Below are positions 18,270 to 27,496 of a DNA stretch of 64,000 nucleotides, one piece after another. The notes beneath the pieces were generated by a model. The model was not told where the DNA came from. It was given only the letters and a program-made list of their open reading frames with translations, and did no database searches. Both the position numbers and the translations under genes were made by a program. Source of the DNA: CAVQTK01 sp963716455. GTDB lineage: Bacteria > Pseudomonadota > Gammaproteobacteria > Coxiellales > Coxiellaceae. Every line of letters starts with the position of its first letter. The stretch's first letter is position 1. The stretch lies in NCBI GenBank assembly GCA_963716455.1, contig CAVQTK010000007.1, forward strand, positions 61,847 through 125,846, read 5' to 3'.

Positions 18270-19110
18270 TGATCCATCAGATAAATCCTCTTTATATCAA
18301 CGTTGGTTCGAAAAACTATTCAGTGCCTTTACTCCTCGTGCACAAAACCAAGCCCAATTAATAGATCTTCTTTTAGACGCCAAACAAAATCAGTTAATTG
18401 ATCCTGAAACCTTTGAAATGATTAAAGGTGCAATGCAAGTGTCCCGTATGCAGGTGCGAGATGCTATGATTCCTCGACCTCAAATGGTCGTTATAGATGG
18501 ATATCTTAGCCCTAAAGAAGCACTCCCCCAGATTATAGAGGCAGGACATTCCCGCTATCCAGTCACTGGTGAAGATCGAGATGAAGTAGTCGGAATATTA
18601 TTAGCCAAAGACTTATTACCCTTTTGTTTACAATCCAACCCCACTACCGTGCAAGTTCGTGAACTCGTTCGTCCGGCAACTTTTATTCCTGAAAGTAAAC
18701 GCTTAAATGTACTTCTTAAGGAGTTTCGCTCCAATCGCAACCATATGGCAATAGTGGTAGATGAGTATGGGGGAGTTGCGGGTTTAATTACCATTGAAGA
18801 TGTGTTAGAAGAAATAGTAGGAGAAATTTCAGATGAGTATGATATTGAAGAAGAACCTTTTATAAAAGAGGTAAATGCAAATGAATATTTAGTGAAAGCT
18901 CTAACTCCATTAGAAGAATTCAATGAGTATTTTAATACCGATTTTTATAAAGAGGACATAGATACCATAGGGGGAATGGTATTGCAAAAACTCAGTCATC
19001 TCCCCAAAAGAGGAGAATTCATTATCCTCGACTCTCTTAGAATTACAGTTTTGGAAGCAAGTAAACGCGGCATACAAATGCTACAAATTAAACGATTGGA
19101 GAATATCTAA
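18262..19110 (+). CDS. corC: CorC/YbeX family CBS-domain protein
   Basis: The 282-residue protein has two CBS domains (about 65-185, with RMQVRDAMIPRPQMV and VVDEYGGVAGLITIEDVLEEIVGEI) and a C-terminal CorC/HlyC FAD-binding-like transporter-associated domain (about 200-280). E. coli YbeX/CorC is linked to Mg/Co efflux and to ribosome function. It has no transmembrane segments, like other YbeX proteins. Its stop overlaps the lnt start (TAATG). Confidence 0.93.
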   Translation: MNNDPSDKSSLYQRWFEKLFSAFTPRAQNQAQLIDLLLDAKQNQLIDPETFEMIKGAMQVSRMQVRDAMIPRPQMVVIDGYLSPKEALPQIIEAGHSRYPVTGEDRDEVVGILLAKDLLPFCLQSNPTTVQVRELVRPATFIPESKRLNVLLKEFRSNRNHMAIVVDEYGGVAGLITIEDVLEEIVGEISDEYDIEEEPFIKEVNANEYLVKALTPLEEFNEYFNTDFYKEDIDTIGGMVLQKLSHLPKRGEFIILDSLRITVLEASKRGIQMLQIKRLENI

Positions 19111-20597
19111 TGCTTTCATGGCTAAGTGTATTTCTAGCAGGAGTTATCTTGCCTTTCGCTTTTGCACCTCTTGATATCTATCCTCTTGCCTTCTTTGCAC
19201 CAGCAATCCTACTTTATCAATGGCAAAAATCAAGTCCTTGGCAAGCTTTTGGCAAAGGTTGGCTATTTGGCTTAGGCTTTTTCGGAGTAGGCGTCTCTTG
19301 GCTTTACATTAGTATACATACTTATGGAGGCGCCTCCACTGGAATAGCGGCGATCATTACCTTACTTGCCATCGCTTTTTTGGCTTTGTTTCTTGCTGTG
19401 CAAGGCTACCTCATAATACGTTTATTCGGTAAATATAATCGTCCTATCCTTTGTCTATGCATTTTTCCTGCAACATGGGTTATTGCTGAATGGGGACGTA
19501 TTTGGCCACTAAACGGCTTTCCCTGGCTCTTTTTAGGTTACAGCCAAATAAATACGCCCTTGCGCGGCATCGCCACTATTTTTGGTGTTTATGGGACCTC
19601 ATTAGCTGTTGCTATTATCAGTGGATGCTTAGTGTTAATAGGCTTGCGTAATGTAAGAAAATTTAAAAGCTTCGCTTTGTTAATAATAATCGGTATTGTA
19701 GTATGCGGCTGGCTTCTAGGAAAAATTCAGTGGACAAAGCCTAGCGGTTTACCTGTTCCTGTTAGTATTGTACAAGCAAATATTCCTCAATCTATTAAAT
19801 GGGAACCAGAAAAATTATCTTCCATTTTGCAAACTTATAAGACACTAACCGAACCTTATTGGAAGAATCGATTAATTATTTGGCCGGAAGCCGCTATACC
19901 TGCATTTCCCCAACAAATACCTACTATTTTAGAAGAGCTCGCTAATATAGCTAAACAACACCACAGCAGTCTATTATTTGGTATTCCTCTCGTCATCCCT
20001 AACCCAGAGCAATATTTTAATGCACTGCTTGTGGTAGGAATTGATGAGGGCGAATATCGTAAGCGCCATTTAGTTGCGTTTGGTGAATACACTCCAGCAG
20101 CTAAAATCTTCACACCCTTGATTAAAGAATTAAATATTCCCATGTCTAATTTTACCCCTGGTGCATCTCAGCAAAAAAATTTAATAGTAGCAGGTGTTAA
20201 AATTGCTCCCTTTATCTGCTATGAAATTGCCTATCCCGGTGAGGTTTTAAAATATACTAAAGATCGACAAGTCATCATTAACATTAGTGATGATAGTTGG
20301 TTTGGAAAATCGATGGCGTCGTCTCAGCAGATGGAGATATCACGATTACGGGCAGTTGAGACTGGACGCTTTGCACTGCTGGGAGGAAATACGGGGGTAA
20401 CTGCGATTATTGACCCTTATGGAAAGATAGATGCCTCTCTCCCTTTATACCAAGCAGGTGTCTTAAATGGATTTTTTACTCCTATGGAAGGTAGAACATT
20501 TTTAATGCGCTGGGGATATTATCCTGTGGTTTTTATTTTAATCTTGTTAATAATAGGACCAATACTATTATCACGGGGAGGCAAAAAAGCAGATTAG
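19110..20597 (+). CDS. lnt: Apolipoprotein N-acyltransferase Lnt
   Basis: Inner-membrane enzyme that N-acylates lipoproteins, the last step of lipoprotein maturation. The 495-residue protein has about six N-terminal hydrophobic segments, a periplasmic nitrilase-type domain, and a final membrane helix (YYPVVFILILLIIGPILL). The catalytic triad is visible: Glu in IWPEAAIP, Lys in EYRKRHLVAFGEY, and Cys in FICYEIAYPGE. Its start overlaps corC. It is the last gene of the miaB cluster before the accessory insertion. Confidence 0.95.
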   Translation: MLSWLSVFLAGVILPFAFAPLDIYPLAFFAPAILLYQWQKSSPWQAFGKGWLFGLGFFGVGVSWLYISIHTYGGASTGIAAIITLLAIAFLALFLAVQGYLIIRLFGKYNRPILCLCIFPATWVIAEWGRIWPLNGFPWLFLGYSQINTPLRGIATIFGVYGTSLAVAIISGCLVLIGLRNVRKFKSFALLIIIGIVVCGWLLGKIQWTKPSGLPVPVSIVQANIPQSIKWEPEKLSSILQTYKTLTEPYWKNRLIIWPEAAIPAFPQQIPTILEELANIAKQHHSSLLFGIPLVIPNPEQYFNALLVVGIDEGEYRKRHLVAFGEYTPAAKIFTPLIKELNIPMSNFTPGASQQKNLIVAGVKIAPFICYEIAYPGEVLKYTKDRQVIINISDDSWFGKSMASSQQMEISRLRAVETGRFALLGGNTGVTAIIDPYGKIDASLPLYQAGVLNGFFTPMEGRTFLMRWGYYPVVFILILLIIGPILLSRGGKKAD

Positions 20598-20980
20598 TTA
20601 ATGGTTACTATTCACGCAATAGCGTCAACCTAAGAAGCTTATCATCCCGCGGCTTGACCAACTGGTGACATTCTTCTACTGTCGACGGTAATTCCATTAA
20701 GTCACTTTGCTTCATCTTGAATTAATCTATACCTTTTTTAAACTTTTGCAATAATCCGCTTTTTCGTCAATTTTTTACCCCAATCTGAGCCAAAATTAAA
20801 CGTTTTGCCTTATGCAAATTTTAATGCGGGAGCCGTGCATATCACTCTATGTATTTCTGTGTTTTTTTTCCGTTTTTTTTCATATCCAACTTTTTTTAAG
20901 ATTTGTTTAATTTTTAAGTTATAAAATACTCCAATATATCATCTAGCTCAAAAAAATAAGTCATTTAAGAAGAGAAAAGT
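20598..20980. other. Intergenic region with REP-like fragment
   Basis: A 383-bp gene-free, T-rich stretch between lnt and the ankyrin gene. Around 20645-20670 it contains CATCCCGCGGCTTGACC, which resembles part of a palindromic repeat; a related GCGGCTTGACGGCGGGATCC lies near 23661-23680 on the far side of the ankyrin gene. The remainder is AT-rich and would hold the promoter of the following gene. Confidence 0.4.
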
Positions 20981-21535
20981 ATGATAGACGAAAACATTAA
21001 GAAACTGACTAGTATCCCTAAAAATTTTCCCTACATTGCGAAATTCCCTGTAGATTTAGACCAAATTGAACAAGCCAGCATGTTAGATAAATCTAAATCT
21101 CTATTCGATTTAGGTGACTCCGAACAAGGCTTTGTAGGCGGTTTAGTATTGGATGAAAAAACCTACAATATTATGGTTCCAGCTTACAATAAAGGTGATG
21201 GAACAGAGGGTAAAGAGGTAGATAAAGACGGCAAACGACTACCCGAATTTATTCGCTCCTTAACATCAAGACAAAGAGGAACCAATACACTGCAAAATAC
21301 CGGCGGGAATCTTCATCAGCAATTAGTAGGTAAATATCAACTCGGTGGAAAAGTGGTAATTGGATGGGGTGGATGGAAAAAAGATAAAGAAGGTAGCGAT
21401 TTTAGTGAAATTCGTTTTGCGTCAACTCAGCAACTATTTTGCTTTAAATATAAGGCCATGTTTAGAGCATATTTTAACATGATTAATCAAAATCATTCAT
21501 CCATTCTCAGGCTTTGCCTCGCGAATGCCCGTTAA
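20981..21535 (+). pseudogene. Ankyrin-repeat effector-like gene, N-terminal segment
   Basis: This 184-codon segment begins MIDENIKKLTSIPKNFPYIAK after a purine-rich ribosome-binding site (AGAAGAGAAAAG). It contains an unrecognised globular region with FDLGDSEQGFVGGLVLDEKTY and a Gly-rich GKVVIGWGGWKK. It ends in a short tail out of keeping with the rest, and the next segment takes over in another frame at about 21504 (…INQNHSSI then QALPRECPLNIAERL), so a single-base indel is inferred. The three segments form one gene of ~767 codons. Confidence 0.6.
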
Positions 21536-22038
21536 ATATCGCCGAAAGATTACAAAAAAGTATTCGACGTAAGTTTAAAATGGCTCCCATAGATTTTTTT
21601 CAGGATCCAGCTATTCCTGAGGGTATTCGTGCACATTATTGGGTGCAAAAAAAATGGCAGGATAATCCTGAAGAGTGCCAAAAGCAGGTTTTATTACATT
21701 TATTTATTAATGGTGAACAATCAGAATTTTTAGACTTACTTAAAGAAGTAAAAGAAGAAGAGAAGGAAGTTGAGCAAAAGGAAAAAACCAATTTTCAACA
21801 GTTATATAATGAAAATGCTCCAACAATTACCCTCATGCGTGGCGCTAAAACCGGTAATTTAGAACAGTTAAAAACTTATTTTTCAATACAAAACAGAAAA
21901 AATTTAGACGACTTGGTTGATCCAGCAAATGGTGATACAGCTTTAATTTTAGCAGCTAGATCGGGTCAAACTGTGGCAGTTGATTTTTTATTAAAATCTT
22001 GCCAGGAAGAAGAAAAAAATCTCCTTTTTATTAAATAA
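21514..22038 (+). pseudogene. Ankyrin-repeat effector-like gene, middle segment
   Basis: A 174-codon segment with no convincing start of its own (TTG inside the previous segment). It contains a Lys/Glu-rich linker followed by the first ankyrin-like repeats, e.g. DPANGDTALILAARSGQTV. The frame fails in the A run near 22012-22018, where the ankyrin pattern resumes in another frame (NYHGETALLVAIENGHLE). A homopolymer indel explains this. Confidence 0.6.
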
Positions 22039-22102
22039 ACAAAACTATCATGGAGAAACTGCTTTATTAGTTGCCATTGAAAATGGGCATCTAGAAACAA
22101 TC

Positions 22103-23284
22103 TTGACCTTATTAGAATGCAAACCCAATTTAGAAATAGTCGATAAAACTGGAAGAAATGCATTAACATTAGCTCTAGAAAAAGGAAATCATGAAATCAT
22201 TGATTGCTTAATCAAAGCCGGAGCTGAGATTAGTACCGCGCTAGCTGTAATTGCTCGAAACAGTGACCAAGCCTCACTCAATACTTTTATAAAATATAGT
22301 CAAGAAAAACAAGGGCTTGATTTAAATTCCTTAATTACTAAAAAAATAGAAGATATTTATGAAAAAATAGATATGATGGATAATCCAGCTTCTGCCTTGG
22401 ATATAGCTGCTGCATTTAGTCATAAAGAATTTTTTAAACTGTTAGTGAAAAACTGTAGTCCACAATACATTGCTAATGAATCACGAGGAGCTTTTTTATG
22501 TTGGGCGGTGTTTTATGATCGACCTGAAATAATTAAACAATTTGTGGAAGTTTTTTCTGATGACATTGATGAAAAAAAAGAACATCCAGGTACTAATCTC
22601 TATCAAAGAATTAGCAGTATTTTTTCGGGTAAACAGGTAGATTTGTTAGAATATGCAGTTCATCATCAAAAAAAGGAATGTATAAAGTTACTATTACAGG
22701 ATGGTTTTAAAGTCAGTTATGCATTTTTTAATTATGTATTAGCCACAGGAAACATTGAATTAATAGATTATATAGATCCTGTGCAAGAGAATCTGCAATT
22801 AGCTTTCCATTTTGGTCCGCAAATAACTATGCAACTTATCCAAAAAATAACTGACATTAATGATTCAGAAAATTTTAGTAATGGCTCAGGTGATACTCCA
22901 TTAACTGCTGCTATAAAATACAAATGCCCATTAGAATTAGTTCGGTTTATTATTGAAGAGTGTAAAGCTAATATTGATCATTTAGGAAAAGGAAAAAAGA
23001 CACCTTTAATGGTGGCAGTAGAGTCCAAAAATGTGGAAATGGTAAATTTGTTATTAGAATTCAAGCCCAATCTGTCTCTATGTGACTCACAAAATCAAAC
23101 GATTTTCGATTATGTTAAAAATTCTAATTTTAAAATTCGAAAATTGTTTAGTGGAGATTTGGAGCCTACTAATTTAAGCGATAATCGCTATGGATTTGAT
23201 TACTCTGAGGAATCCCATCAAACGGAAGAAGAAAATGAAAAAGAAGAAAATGACTCCTCTAATTCTGATTGTCTAGTTCAATGA
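22103..23284 (+). CDS. Ankyrin-repeat protein, C-terminal segment
   Basis: This 393-codon segment continues the ankyrin array: GRNALTLALEKGNHEIIDCL, PASALDIAAAFSHKEFFKL, GDTPLTAAIKYKCPLELV and KTPLMVAVESKNVEMVNLL, then PNLSLCDSQNQTIFDYV. The last ~40 residues are strongly acidic (EESHQTEEENEKEEND). Ankyrin proteins with Glu-rich C-termini are typical of Dot/Icm effectors in Legionella and Coxiella, which bind host proteins; that role is inference here. The Met at 22103 is not the true start, since repeats continue upstream. Confidence 0.7.
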   Translation: MTLLECKPNLEIVDKTGRNALTLALEKGNHEIIDCLIKAGAEISTALAVIARNSDQASLNTFIKYSQEKQGLDLNSLITKKIEDIYEKIDMMDNPASALDIAAAFSHKEFFKLLVKNCSPQYIANESRGAFLCWAVFYDRPEIIKQFVEVFSDDIDEKKEHPGTNLYQRISSIFSGKQVDLLEYAVHHQKKECIKLLLQDGFKVSYAFFNYVLATGNIELIDYIDPVQENLQLAFHFGPQITMQLIQKITDINDSENFSNGSGDTPLTAAIKYKCPLELVRFIIEECKANIDHLGKGKKTPLMVAVESKNVEMVNLLLEFKPNLSLCDSQNQTIFDYVKNSNFKIRKLFSGDLEPTNLSDNRYGFDYSEESHQTEEENEKEENDSSNSDCLVQ

Positions 23285-23357
23285 ATTTTAGTACGCCATT
23301 TTCAGCAATTCCTGGTGAATTCTAATTTTCTGAAGTAAACAAATATTAAATTAAAAA

Positions 23358-23562
23358 TAGGGACTGTTGACAATTCATTAATTACTCGTCTTAAACGGGA
23401 CTTTTTCACAGAACTACCGTCATTGCGACCCCGAGCGCGAGCGAGGGGGAAGCAATCCAGTACAGAGCATTGTTCGAAGTGCGAACTGGATTGTTTCGCT
23501 AACGCTCAAATGACGAAAACTCTGCGTAAAATGAATAATCAATGAATTGTCAACAGCCCCTA
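23358..23562. repeat. 205-bp MITE-like palindromic element
   Basis: Terminal inverted repeats of about 30 bp, sharing GGGRCTGTTGACAATTCA, bound the element at 23358 and 23562, and both outer ends carry TA, as a TA target duplication would. Inside lies a second palindrome: CGTCATTGCGACCCCGAGCG and CAATCCAG near 23420-23461, mirrored by CTGGATTG and CAAATGACG near 23485-23517. There is no coding capacity for a transposase, so it would be non-autonomous. Confidence 0.65.
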
Positions 23563-23587
23563 ATTTTCGTAGAAAAATCTCTATATT

Positions 23588-23617
23588 CCTAAGTTTCTGG
23601 CTTTGCCAGAACTTAGG
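23588..23617. terminator. Strong hairpin between convergent genes, possible terminator
   Basis: CCTAAGTTTCTGGC pairs with GCCAGAACTTAGG across a TTT loop, with one bulged T. It lies between the convergent ankyrin gene and the TraI_2-like gene. No immediate U-run follows on either strand, so termination is only a possibility; it may also be a repeat-type palindrome. Confidence 0.4.
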
Positions 23618-23711
23618 ATTAAAATTGGGAAGCAATTCAGATTCAGCGGCTGACGTCTATGCGGCTTGACGGCGGGATCCAATAAACTTGTCAGTCAGTA
23701 CAGTCATACTA

Positions 23712-25004
23712 TCACCGCATCTTGAAAGAAGGATCCTGATTTCTTTCGACATTAATAACTTGTTTAATATTCGCGCTGGGTAGTTCACGTGAATGGCGTA
23801 AACCTAACTTTATGTCTCTTTGCAACGGACTCATAGGAATGCCATTATAGTCCATTAAAAACATGGCTGATAACGCTAATACACCCCCTGAGCGCAGATT
23901 TTGCATTTTTTGCTCCCAGTTTTGAGCCAAAAAACTACTGATATGAAGAGATCTTTCTGTAGGCCCTTGGCTAGCTATAGCGAACTCATCACTAAAAGCA
24001 CGTATCAGCTTATCAACATCTCCGTTTTTCCTACTTTCTTCTATAAAACGTTTAAAGATTTCATGACTTAAAAATAAGGTATCTTCACCTAACCAGTGGA
24101 CCTGCGCATCACTAGTATTAATCCCAATTGTTCCCTTTTCTAATCCTTCTTTTAACCAAAGGTAAAACTGGTCCACCTCAGTAGTTTGCTCTAAATGAAC
24201 TTCATTGAAAGAAATTTGTTGCAAGCTCTTAATCATGTTTAACAAATCATCCTGACGAATAAGGGCCAAGACACGAGTAATTCTGCGCCCTCCTACAGCC
24301 ATTTCTCCTCGTAAAGCATCTAACCAATCAATAAACAGCTCCAAATCACTACTTATCCATAAAAAACCTGCTTGCATCAATGGCTTAGCAAACAAAGCGG
24401 CACTTTCATGGTTCAGAGCTTGATACAAAGAAGAATAAAAAGGATACATTTTATAAAATTCGCCACCTTGATCTAACAAAGTGCCAAGAGCAGGACGCCA
24501 ATCGCGAAGATAATTCCCCTTTTCATCACATAAAACAACTCGCTGTTGGCTTACTGCCTTTGCTACATCAAAAAAAAGTCCTGCGGAAAAAATTGCATAA
24601 TTTAACAATGGATCTACATTTGATATGGCTGAATCTTGGCGATATTGCCTAAGAGCTAAAGTAGCGCGAGCTAACCCTAAATTCAGTAACCCACCCAAAG
24701 GATTTTGGGGGTCTTCTGGAATAAGCTGTACAAATTCAGCATATAAATTAATTGCTCCCCGATAGAGCATTTTAAAATGCGCTTCAGGCAATCCACTTAA
24801 TTGCTGCAACTCCTGCAATAAGGCACGATGACGGTTGCTTATCAACAATTTACTGTTAGATAAAACGGGTAGTACATGGCCTATTTGATATGTTTTGTTT
24901 TGCATAGCATTCTGTAAATGAGTCATGGTGCTACTAAGCATTCGTTTTTTGCTCCATCCCTGATAAAGCTCAGTATTATATGCCAGAAAAGCATATTTTA
25001 CCAT
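23712..25004 (-). CDS. TraI_2/MobH-like domain protein with degenerate HD motif
   Basis: The 430-residue protein resembles the TraI_2 (DUF1528) domain of MobH-type conjugative relaxases: HVLPVLSNSKLL, then LYAEFVQLIPED, NPLGGLLNLGLARATLAL, ALFFDVAK-type sequence (FSAGLFFDVAKAV), NYLRDWRPALGTL and MYPFYSSLYQALNH. In relaxases the matching positions usually read GLLRHGLE and LLHDIGK; here both His are replaced (Asn and Phe), so the metal site is probably lost. No relaxase C-terminal region, helicase or mobilisation genes are nearby. The match is from memory of the family pattern, so confidence is moderate. Confidence 0.5.
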   Translation of the reverse strand: MVKYAFLAYNTELYQGWSKKRMLSSTMTHLQNAMQNKTYQIGHVLPVLSNSKLLISNRHRALLQELQQLSGLPEAHFKMLYRGAINLYAEFVQLIPEDPQNPLGGLLNLGLARATLALRQYRQDSAISNVDPLLNYAIFSAGLFFDVAKAVSQQRVVLCDEKGNYLRDWRPALGTLLDQGGEFYKMYPFYSSLYQALNHESAALFAKPLMQAGFLWISSDLELFIDWLDALRGEMAVGGRRITRVLALIRQDDLLNMIKSLQQISFNEVHLEQTTEVDQFYLWLKEGLEKGTIGINTSDAQVHWLGEDTLFLSHEIFKRFIEESRKNGDVDKLIRAFSDEFAIASQGPTERSLHISSFLAQNWEQKMQNLRSGGVLALSAMFLMDYNGIPMSPLQRDIKLGLRHSRELPSANIKQVINVERNQDPSFKMR

Positions 25005-25060
25005 ATTTAGATTAAAATAGTCTGTTGCATAATTTTACTAATGCAGTAAACTAAAGGATT

Positions 25061-27496
25061 ATGAACAAATATGATCACGCCTCGATTGAAGCAGTTGCCC
25101 AACAATATTGGGAAGAACATCATACTTTTCACTGTGAAGAAGATTTAACCAAAGAAAAATTTTATTGCTTATCTATGTTTCCTTATCCCAGTGGCGACCT
25201 ACATATGGGGCATGTACGCAATTATACAATTGGTGATGTCATTGCTCGTTATCAACGTTCTCTCGGCAAGCATGTATTACATCCTATAGGCTGGGATGCC
25301 TTTGGATTACCCGCAGAAAACGCGGCTATTGCTAATCATTTACCTCCAGCTGAGTGGACGGAAAAAAATATTAAAAAAATGCGTAAACAATTCAAACAAT
25401 TAGGTTATAGCTTTGATTGGCATCGTGAAATTACCACTTGTGATCCTAGTTATTATCGTTGGGAGCAATGGCTATTTATTCAATTATATAAAAAAGGCTT
25501 GGTTTATAAAAAAAAATCCCTGGTCAATTGGGATCCAGTTGATCAAACTGTACTGGCGAATGAGCAAGTCATTGATGGCAAAGGATGGCGTTCTGGAGCT
25601 CCCGTAGAACGGCTTGAAATCCCCCAGTGGTTTTTTAAAATTACCCATTACGCAGGTCAATTATTAGATGATCTGGAATTATTGACCGATTGGCCTGTAT
25701 CTGTACGTACAATGCAACGAAATTGGATTGGAAAATCTGAGGGCATCACTATCCAGTTTCCCCTCCATCGGCATAAACAAAAGTTGACTATATTTACCAC
25801 CCGCGCAGATACCCTCATGGGAGTTACCTATCTAGCTATATCGCCAGAACATCCTTTAGCGTTAAAAGCCGCTCAAAAAGATCCTAATATTGCTCAATTT
25901 CTTGAAAAATGTCGCCACACTAAGGTGGCTGAGGCCGAAATCGCCACCCAAATTAAGGCTGGAGTTTGTTTAAAAACTGAAGCTCTCCACCCTCTTACTG
26001 GAGAGAAACTACCTATTTGGGTAACTAATTTCGTCCTTATGGATTACGGCTCCGGGGCAATTATGGCGGTACCCGCCCATGACCCTCGCGATTTTGAGTT
26101 TGCCCGACAATATGGATTAGCAATAAAACCCGTTATTCAACCACTCAATAATACTGCATGGGATTTTCATCAAGGAGCCTATACCGGGGAAGGCATATTA
26201 ATTAACTCCGATCCATTTAATGGCTTGCCTAATGAAATTGCTAGAAAAAAAATTCAAAACTTTTTAATAAAAAGACAACAAGGAGAAGAGCAAATAAACT
26301 ATCGATTACGTGACTGGGGGATTTCTCGGCAACGGTATTGGGGGACTCCTATCCCAATGATTCAGTGCAAAAGATGCGGAGATATCCCCGTTCCAGAAGA
26401 GAGTTTACCTGTAATATTACCACCTGATTTAATTCCCGATGGTCATGCCTCTCCCCTTAAATCCTCACGCAAATTTTATCGCACCACCTGTCCACAATGT
26501 GGTGAGCCTGCACGTCGTGAGACAGACACTATGGATACTTTTGTTGAATCTTCTTGGTATTATGCAAGATACGGAAGTTATGATCAGCAAAAAGCGATGC
26601 TGGATGATAGAGCCAAATATTGGACCCCTGTTGATCAATATGTGGGTGGGATAGAGCATGCCGTTTTACACTTGCTTTATGCACGCTTCATGCATAAAGT
26701 CCTACGCGACGAGGGTCTACTCAATAGTCCAGAACCGTTTAAAAGCTTGCTCACTCAAGGCATGGTTCTAAAAGAGGGTTATAAAATGTCTAAATCAAAA
26801 GGCAATATTGTAGCACCCCAACATCTAATAAAAAAATATGGCGCAGATACCGTGCGTTTATTTATAATTTTTGCCTCTCCTCCCGAACAAGATCTAGAGT
26901 GGTCCGATAGTGGAGTAGAAGGTGCTTATCGATTTTTAAAAAAACTATGGCATTTTGCTACTCAAATTAAAACTTCCTTTAATGGCGCTTATGATGCATC
27001 AGATTCAAAATTTCAATCCCAATATCAGCAAATCCACCTTATATTACAACAAGCTCAACAAGATATGGCTAAATTGCAACTTAATACAGTCGTTTCTGCT
27101 GCCATGAAGTTATTTAATATCATCAACAAAATGGATCTTCATGATCAAAATCAGCAACCCATAATATATGAAGGAATGAGCATCCTTTTGCGTTTATTAT
27201 CTCCTATCACTCCTCATATCACTCATCAACTGTGGCAAAATTTAGGTTTTGGTGAAGATATCTCTCAAGCAAATTGGCCAAAAGTCAATGAAAAGGCTCT
27301 GCAGATGGATCAAATTCACTTAGTGATTCAAATTAATGGCAAATTACGCGGAAAGATAACCGTGCCTAGCCACGCTAACAATAAAGTTATAGAACAAATC
27401 GCTCTACAAGAAGAAAGCATTCAGCGTTATCTTAACAATCAAGAAATTAAAAAAATAATAATTGTCCCAAACAAGTTAATCAACATTGTAATATGA
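25061..27496 (+). CDS. leuS: Leucyl-tRNA synthetase
   Basis: Class I synthetase that charges tRNA-Leu. The 811-residue protein shows the HIGH-type motif in GDLHMGHVRNY (about residue 47-54), the CP1 editing domain with TTRADTLMGVTYLA and GSGAIMAVPAHDPRD, two CxxC pairs (CKRCGD, CPQCGE) of a zinc-binding insert, and KMSKSKGNIVAP. It ends in the usual C-terminal domain (INGKLRGKITVP). It starts at ATG 25061 and overlaps lptE by 4 bp (ATGA). Confidence 0.97.
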   Translation: MNKYDHASIEAVAQQYWEEHHTFHCEEDLTKEKFYCLSMFPYPSGDLHMGHVRNYTIGDVIARYQRSLGKHVLHPIGWDAFGLPAENAAIANHLPPAEWTEKNIKKMRKQFKQLGYSFDWHREITTCDPSYYRWEQWLFIQLYKKGLVYKKKSLVNWDPVDQTVLANEQVIDGKGWRSGAPVERLEIPQWFFKITHYAGQLLDDLELLTDWPVSVRTMQRNWIGKSEGITIQFPLHRHKQKLTIFTTRADTLMGVTYLAISPEHPLALKAAQKDPNIAQFLEKCRHTKVAEAEIATQIKAGVCLKTEALHPLTGEKLPIWVTNFVLMDYGSGAIMAVPAHDPRDFEFARQYGLAIKPVIQPLNNTAWDFHQGAYTGEGILINSDPFNGLPNEIARKKIQNFLIKRQQGEEQINYRLRDWGISRQRYWGTPIPMIQCKRCGDIPVPEESLPVILPPDLIPDGHASPLKSSRKFYRTTCPQCGEPARRETDTMDTFVESSWYYARYGSYDQQKAMLDDRAKYWTPVDQYVGGIEHAVLHLLYARFMHKVLRDEGLLNSPEPFKSLLTQGMVLKEGYKMSKSKGNIVAPQHLIKKYGADTVRLFIIFASPPEQDLEWSDSGVEGAYRFLKKLWHFATQIKTSFNGAYDASDSKFQSQYQQIHLILQQAQQDMAKLQLNTVVSAAMKLFNIINKMDLHDQNQQPIIYEGMSILLRLLSPITPHITHQLWQNLGFGEDISQANWPKVNEKALQMDQIHLVIQINGKLRGKITVPSHANNKVIEQIALQEESIQRYLNNQEIKKIIIVPNKLINIVI

